This document shows positions 58,292-64,000 of a DNA stretch of 64,000 bases, piece after piece. The stretch's first letter is position 1; each line of letters starts with the position of its first letter. The stretch spans positions 1,262,625,424-1,262,689,423 of the forward strand of contig OY728147.1 of assembly GCA_963277665.1 (NCBI GenBank). The letters run 5' to 3'. The stretch is from Viscum album. Lineage: Eukaryota; Streptophyta; Magnoliopsida; Santalales; Viscaceae. The position numbers and the translations under genes are program-made. The notes under the pieces were generated by a model. The model did no database searches and was not told the origin of the DNA. It saw nothing but the letters and a program-made list of their open reading frames with translations.

Positions 58292-61200
58292 TGTAATATA
58301 CCAAGGTATTATAATATTTTCCTTTTAAAATAAATTTAGTTTTGTTTTTAGTATTATTTATACTCAACACCAAGTTATGCTTAAACTACACACAAAGTTT
58401 ATCTATAATTTCACACAACATTATTCTTAGCTTGCTCTACACGGAACAATAATGTTATCTTGTGGTTCATCAAGACCGAGTTTTACCAAACTGAAATATA
58501 CTATTAATATTATTATTTAATATGATATTTATCAATTATAAATTGTAATTAAATGTATTAAAATTATTAACTAAAATATTAAAATATTATTTACATATGT
58601 TTATATAATTATTTGGTGTTAGAAATGAATATAGAACCTAAATGAATATAAAGGATGTGTTTTTATGAAAAACTATTTAATGACCACCATGTTTTCTTAT
58701 CTAAATAAATTAAATTAATAACTATTAACGATGAATATTAATGAAATTTATATATTATATTTATTCAATCAATTTTTTTCATCCATAAAATAGGTTTGAT
58801 AGACATAACATAATAATTAATCTAAATTTATGCATAAAAAACTATACTATTGTAACTGTCATTTTGTCACCTTTTAATGCCAAAAATATTTTATTTTTTT
58901 TGAAATGTTATTAATTTTATAAGTCAAAATAATGTTTATTTTTTAATATATACTATCAGAATTAGATGATAATGAATATTTGGTATTTTTCTATGAAGTT
59001 TCATTTTTTGATGAATAGTGAAAACCACTAAATTTTAATCAAAAACTCACTTTTAAAATAAATAATTTATATTGATAAATTATATTATAAAATGATTTCA
59101 AATTATTATTAAATAAATTTTACATCCATTAATACAATTTAAGCCATTTTAGTTATTTAAATATTGAATTTAGATATAAAACATAGTGAACATTTGATCA
59201 TTTTGACTTAAAACCTGCTTTCCCGTCCCATTAGAGGGGTTAATTTTAAATTAATTTTTGACACTTATTAAAACTGAATTAGGTAAAATGGATTCCATAT
59301 TTTTAATATGAGTAATTAGTAGTTTATATTTTGTTCAACTTAGTTTTTTTCCAAAAATATTTTTGAAATCAATTAAAATTAACTACAATGATTGAGAGAA
59401 AAAACAGTTTAACAAGGGACTAAAGCTTAAACATAAGGGCCAAAATTATCTACACAAATGTGACAAAAAAATTGGCTTTCCATATATAGAGAGTATAATC
59501 CCTTTTATATAATGGTTTTCATTATGAGAGGATCATTTTTTAAGGGAGACAACCCCATAGTGTCTACAATTTTATATTTACAAGAATTCCCTTCTCCTCC
59601 ACTATAAGAAGTCACTCACTTCTCCCACTTGTTCACACCAATAAATACCTTTTTCTTATCTATAAACTGAAAATATAAGATAAAAACATAACTAACCTTA
59701 TCCTATTATTCCAAATTTTATCTTAACAAAAAAGGGAGGCTTTTGGTATAAACCAAAAGAAGTTACCCGAAGAAGAGGTAACGTTATTCGATGAGCTCTT
59801 TTGTTTTATTTATTTCTACAAGACTTAAATTATTTATATATATTTATTATATAACAATATAATTAACATAAATACACTTAATTTTTATTATCTTATGGTT
59901 ATGACCTACAACTACACACACTTTCATTAAATGGCATACACAATCATCGTTTGTGAGTATGACATACTACTGACTCATGAACCGATGTCATTCGTTATTC
60001 GATTACCATATTTAGAGGTTGGAAATAATAATTTGTTTAAAGTTTATATATTATATATATAATATTTATAATTTATTTATAATTATATAGTTTTTATATA
60101 ACACACATATTCATTCTTTACATTTTTTGGGAACATGATAACATCGTTTGTGGATGTGTGAACTACCGCCTCCTCAAAGAGATTGATTAATTCAAACATT
60201 AAATGAGATTTATTAATTATGGTTTCAATAAAAAATATGGGATATATATAACATAAATGTGATACTTTAATTATAATATACATATAAATATGTAACTTAA
60301 TTTTTATATATAAAATGGAAATGGAAGTAGCGTTCATGCATACGTACGACCTACCATCTCTATGAATAATGCATTTTTTTCCTATATCCAAATTTTATGT
60401 GTTGTTATAAATACATATAAAATGAAGATATATTATATTTAGATCATTTTTTACATATTTTAGATGATTAAATCATTATTTACATATGACTAACAAAAAT
60501 AAAAAGTCAAAACATACTGGAAAACATGACAATTAACATGCAAAATGTGGAAGATAATGAAAGATTGTTAACAAAATGATAATAAAATATTAGAAAAATA
60601 TAATATATGATATTAAAAAATATATTATTATAGTTATGGTATAATTTAATAACATGAATAATACCATTATATAAAAGTATAAAAGTTTTTCAACCAAAAT
60701 GGAGCGCGAGGGAAGGGATTTTCTCTCAATTTACATTCCATTGAGACTCATTTTTTATTATGCCCCAATTCACTTTAATGTGGTATAAATAATTCCACAT
60801 TGTAATTTAATATCCTGATTAACTTATATTTCATGTCACTATATGTTTTAGTTTTAATTATTTCATCCAAGGGGGTTTGAATTTATAAGAACAAAGTGGT
60901 AAAAGTTATATTTTGAATCACACATTCTTTGTGATTGTTAATGATATCTTGAAAAAGTCACTTCCTTTTAAAAAATTTAAATTGGAAATGATATTTATTT
61001 TACATATATACTATTATGTGATGGGTAAAATTATATCCCAAACCTTATTCCATTCTTACATATGGTGTGTACTTGAAAATTATTTTATTAACTGGGAAAA
61101 TATTCATAAATCTAAATCTTTTATAGAATAAAGAGTTTTCGATAAGGAACTTTTTTTATAAATTAAATAGATTATTATATATATGATTAATGATATCCAA

Positions 61201-61881
61201 AGGGATTAAATTGGTGGGTCTAATTATAAATATCCCCTCGAGTCATCAATAGTCTCATGAGAGAAATCATTAGGCTTATTAGATGGGTTTTTACTCGATA
61301 TGTTATAAACCGTCTTGTGAAAGGACTTGATGGTAAAGGTACCATATACCTTTGAAACATGGAATCAAATAATTAAGAATTTCCTTAATTCATATTAAAT
61401 AATTATTTATCCATGATATGTTCTATTTGACATTATCTATGTATGTAGTTCATTCTCAATTTATTGATTAAATGGCATGTGTTTCAGTTACTTACCTTAA
61501 CATATTGATACTTCTTTATATAGTAATGTAAATGGAATGTGTGACCATTTATTTACCTAGAAATGTTTATTATGCTCATTTTTTCATTACTAATCTACTA
61601 TAATTACCCATACTAAGTATTTGAGATCACCAATGATTTGTTTCCATTCACTAAAATATGAATAAGAAATCATTGAATGAGCTTTCAAGGAATCTCTTCA
61701 ATTCATTTTATTATGTATCATGTTTTATTTTTTAATTACCTATGAAATATTGGTATCATGTATATAATATGGTTTAACAAAACTACTAAAGTAATCAGTC
61801 ATTTGGGATTTGATCCTTGTAATCATGAAAATGTAATAAAGTAAGGCACGATCTTCGAGCTTCTAGGGTCGGGGTGTTATA
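58292..61881 (+). repeat. TRG-2 3' LTR
   Basis: Collinear with the 5' LTR. Starts TGTAATATACCAAGG (intact TG); TATAAGAA at 59603; donor-like AAGAG/GTAACG at 59778; hairpin modules near 59935-60005, 60127-60195 and 60315-60385; ends GGGTCGGGGTGTTATA. The acceptor site is lost here (CATTCACTAAAA at about 61645 instead of CATTCCACAGGA). Frames at 60083-60391 and 60913-61131 are shadows. Confidence 0.92.
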
Positions 61882-62880
61882 TATATAATAAATATTATAC
61901 ATAAAATAGGTTAAAATCATTAATATAATTTTAAATTACTTCCTAATTAATATTATATCAAAGATAAAAAAATTAAGAGTGAATTTTATTCAATAAAAAT
62001 CATATATTAGAATAATATAATGCATTTAAGACATTAATTCTCACCTATAATTTTAATTCAATATTTTATAAAAAAGTAAAGTGGAAGAAAAGTGAACTTT
62101 TTATTTTAAGGAATCACTTTTGACTTTAGGTTTTGGAAAATGATTTACATGTTTTGAAATTATGTTAACTATATTTTAATGTGTAATTTATGAAATAAAA
62201 TATACTATGGCAGAAATTTAATTTTTGGAATAGATTATGTCGTTATTACGTCATGAATGTTGTAATTTAAGACACACCAGTTATATGAAAAACTATATTT
62301 TAACTATTCGCCTGGAAATTATAGTATTTCAGAAAATTAAAAAAAATAACCTTTGGATTATTTTGGAATGAGTATTTAAAATATTAGAGTAATTTTATAT
62401 AAAAAATTCTATCATATATAATTTTAGTTCTTAATATAAAAATTATATTTTTTTACAAAATATAATAAAATACAGTCTACTAAAATATAGTTATATTTTC
62501 ATTTAGTTTTTAAATCATAATATTTGTTTTTTGAAATTAAATTATTTATATTTAATTAATGTAATCATGATAAATATTATTTATAACATAATTTATTATT
62601 TTGAGGTAAAATTACTATTCCAACGGTTATGTTACTATTCCTATGGTCTGGTTACTATTCCAACGGTCACATTACCTATTATTTCAATCAATAATTAATT
62701 CCAATCAATGTTATATATTTCTATTTTCTATAATGTAACTTGGTTTACTGATATTTTTATCTTGTCTATATTTTTTGAAGTTGGGGTGATGATTCTAGCA
62801 GTTTGGGGAGATCCATATTTTTCCATTTTAGATGTTTTTTTTATATTTTTTGTGCACTTGAAATATTTGGATTTTTAACT
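61882..62880 (-). repeat. Gypsy-1 5' LTR, segment 3 (truncated outer end)
   Basis: Homologous to about 10970-12290 of the left LTR: TCATTAATATAATTTTAAATTA, TCACTTTTGACTTTAGGTTTT and GGTGATGATTCTAGCAG all have partners. About 150 bp of the LTR start present at 12290-12437 has no counterpart here, so this copy is truncated or rearranged near 62880. Confidence 0.8.
62611..62672. promoter_or_regulatory. Three-copy repeat with two MSA-type MYB motifs in the Gypsy-1 LTR
   Basis: Three units of about 20-21 bp starting TTACTATTCC. Two contain TCCAACGGTTA (62619-62629) and TCCAACGGTCA (62659-62669), exact matches to the plant M-phase activator consensus YCYAACGGYYA. They lie in the upstream (U3) part of the minus-strand LTR. 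The corresponding units in the left LTR (about 12000-12060) are degenerate. Confidence 0.55.
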
Positions 62881-64000
62881 AGTTCTTAAAAGATAGATTT
62901 TTCCCAAAAAAGTGAGCTGAAAGAACTTGTGGAATAAATTTTAATACTAAAAAGAGATATCAGGAAATTAGAAAAGGTAAATCATTCTAAAAACAATCTA
63001 CAATTTTTTTAAATAAAATATCTACTTCAAAAATGTGAATTATAATATGAATATGTTTTTTGATGAAATAAAGAACCTCAACATAAATATTTATTAAAGG
63101 TTTTTTATAATAGAGGAGGAGTTAATACTGTCTCAAAAAACACTTTTTAAATTTTAGAAATGAGTTATAATCTTCAAAAATGTAGTTAAAAAATATTGTG
63201 TATGTTCTTGGTAGATTAAACCTAACAATTATCAATAAAAGTTTACCTCAAAGTTGTATAAGAATAATTAATATGATTTAAATAAAAATAAAGCGAAAAA
63301 ACTCTGTTTATAGCTAAAAGAGACAAAGTTGAAAAACTGAATGTTTCCATAGTTAAAATTTGTAAACCAAAAGTTTCCACTATAGGATAATTAATTATTT
63401 TTGCGAAGAAATCTATGTTAAAGAAGGAAAATTAATGAAAAAAAAACATTGGTGTGTAATGAAATATCAATGTGGAAGGTAAGAATATTGATGAAAAATA
63501 AAAACACATCTTGGAGAAGTATGCATGGTATATAGGGATATATAGTTTATATGTTTACTACTAAATATTTTGTGGATTTTGGTATTCCCCATATATGTGT
63601 TGGTTTAACCATTAAGAATATAGAGAATCTGATGAATTGGGAGTTAATATTTGAGGGGGAGTCAGCCCACTCAAAAGATACATTATATGTAAGTTAGTAT
63701 GATGTATGAAGATAGATTCCAACCATTGGTAACTATTTTTGAATGATGTGATGAACTAGGATATATTTCAAAATTTAATCTTGTTATCATATTTGAAAAA
63801 ATAATTATATAAAAATTATCAAAATTTGTGTGAGAAGAAAAAATTCATAGTTTTTGAAATTGATCTTAAAGTTTCAAAAAGATAATGAAATTTTATTTTA
63901 TATAGTGGGTATTCTACACAAATTAAAATATATTTGATTGTTTTTATAAATGTGAAAGTTTTTGAAGAGGTTATAGTGACTTTTGGAAATGATGAGTCAC
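62881..64000 (+). pseudogene. Possible continuation of the Ty1/copia gag region
   Basis: Beyond the truncated Gypsy-1 LTR a Lys/Glu/Leu-rich coiled-coil-like reading (ELKELVE, then LILKRDIRKLEKVNHSKNN) occurs at 62915-63000, of the sort seen in the C-terminal half of Sirevirus-type Gag. From there to 64000 are broken frames with no recognisable zinc knuckle or protease. Assignment as the right half of the copia gag cut at 9540 is an inference from position in the nested stack. Confidence 0.3.

Larger units (their letters stand above)
52217..61881 (+). mobile_element. TRG-2: LTR retrotransposon with 3.6-kb LTRs and short gag/protease interior
   Basis: LTRs at 52217-55816 (3600 bp) and 58292-61881 (3590 bp), with a Met-tRNA-type primer site and a purine tract; the interior is 2475 bp. 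The flanks TATAC (52212-52216) and TATAT (61882-61886) are a one-mismatch 5-bp TSD within a TATATATA target still seen in the left Gypsy-1 LTR. The LTR copies are clearly more diverged than those of TRG-1, so it is older. It has a gag domain but no RT or integrase. Start, TATA, donor-like site, hairpins and end match TRG-1 in order, which makes it a distant relative. Confidence 0.92.
9541..62880 (-). mobile_element. Gypsy-1: Ty3/gypsy chromovirus with three primary nested insertions
   Basis: Minus-strand element rebuilt from homologous LTRs at 9541-12437 (3' LTR) and 41932 to about 62880 (5' LTR, split), a purine tract, a Met-tRNA primer site, gag (40673-41699) and protease/RT/RNase H/integrase/chromodomain (12.46-15.95 kb). 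CACTA-B splits gag from protease; CACTA-C and TRG-2 split the 5' LTR. All genes carry stops and frameshifts. The 5-bp left flank is AATAA; the outer end of the right LTR is missing, so the TSD is not confirmed. Confidence 0.88.

Overview
Nuclear DNA from a flowering plant, probably one with a large, repeat-rich genome. The basis is plant-type CACTA (En/Spm) transposases with introns, Ty3/gypsy and Ty1/copia LTR retrotransposons primed by initiator-Met tRNA, a strongly AT-rich background, and no host gene that I can support. The species cannot be told from the sequence. Every coding trace is a decayed transposon gene, and no rRNA, tRNA gene, CRISPR array or bacterial feature was found.

Most of the window is one nested stack of insertions, rebuilt here from LTR pairs, target-site duplications (TSDs) and interrupted reading frames. 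Oldest is a Ty1/copia element whose 5' LTR ends near 8332 and whose gag is broken at 9540; its sequence may resume after about 62,880. Gypsy-1, a minus-strand Ty3/gypsy chromovirus, sits in it with its 3' LTR at 9541-12437, pol at 12.4-15.96 kb, gag at 40.67-41.7 kb and the 5' LTR in pieces from 41,932 to about 62,880. CACTA-B (15958-40669, TSD ATG) lies between its gag and protease. TRG-1 (23698-34326, TSD TTTAT) is inserted in the transposase gene of CACTA-B. CACTA-C (about 42,942-51,800) and TRG-2 (52217-61881) are two separate insertions in the Gypsy-1 5' LTR.

Left edge (1-4985): the right half of another CACTA element (CACTA-A). It carries a GC-rich minisatellite (1-664), a 183/169-bp satellite with higher-order structure (1076-4175) and subterminal CCAACGGTT palindromes (4494-4975). 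CACTA-B has the same kind of subterminal palindromes and five GC-rich minisatellite blocks around its two genes, TNPD-like (20342-34420) and TNPA-like (35115-37266). CACTA-C is a different family, with a C-depleted TAATAATTAG-type array.

TRG-1 and TRG-2 share one architecture: LTRs of 3.6-4.2 kb, an internal region of only 2.1-2.5 kb with gag or gag/protease traces, and no pol. Their LTRs share a TATA box, a splice-donor-like site, a splice-acceptor-like site about 2 kb downstream, and three hairpin modules between them. These shared LTR features, the satellite, and the cell-cycle-type MYB motifs in the CACTA ends are the most interesting points.
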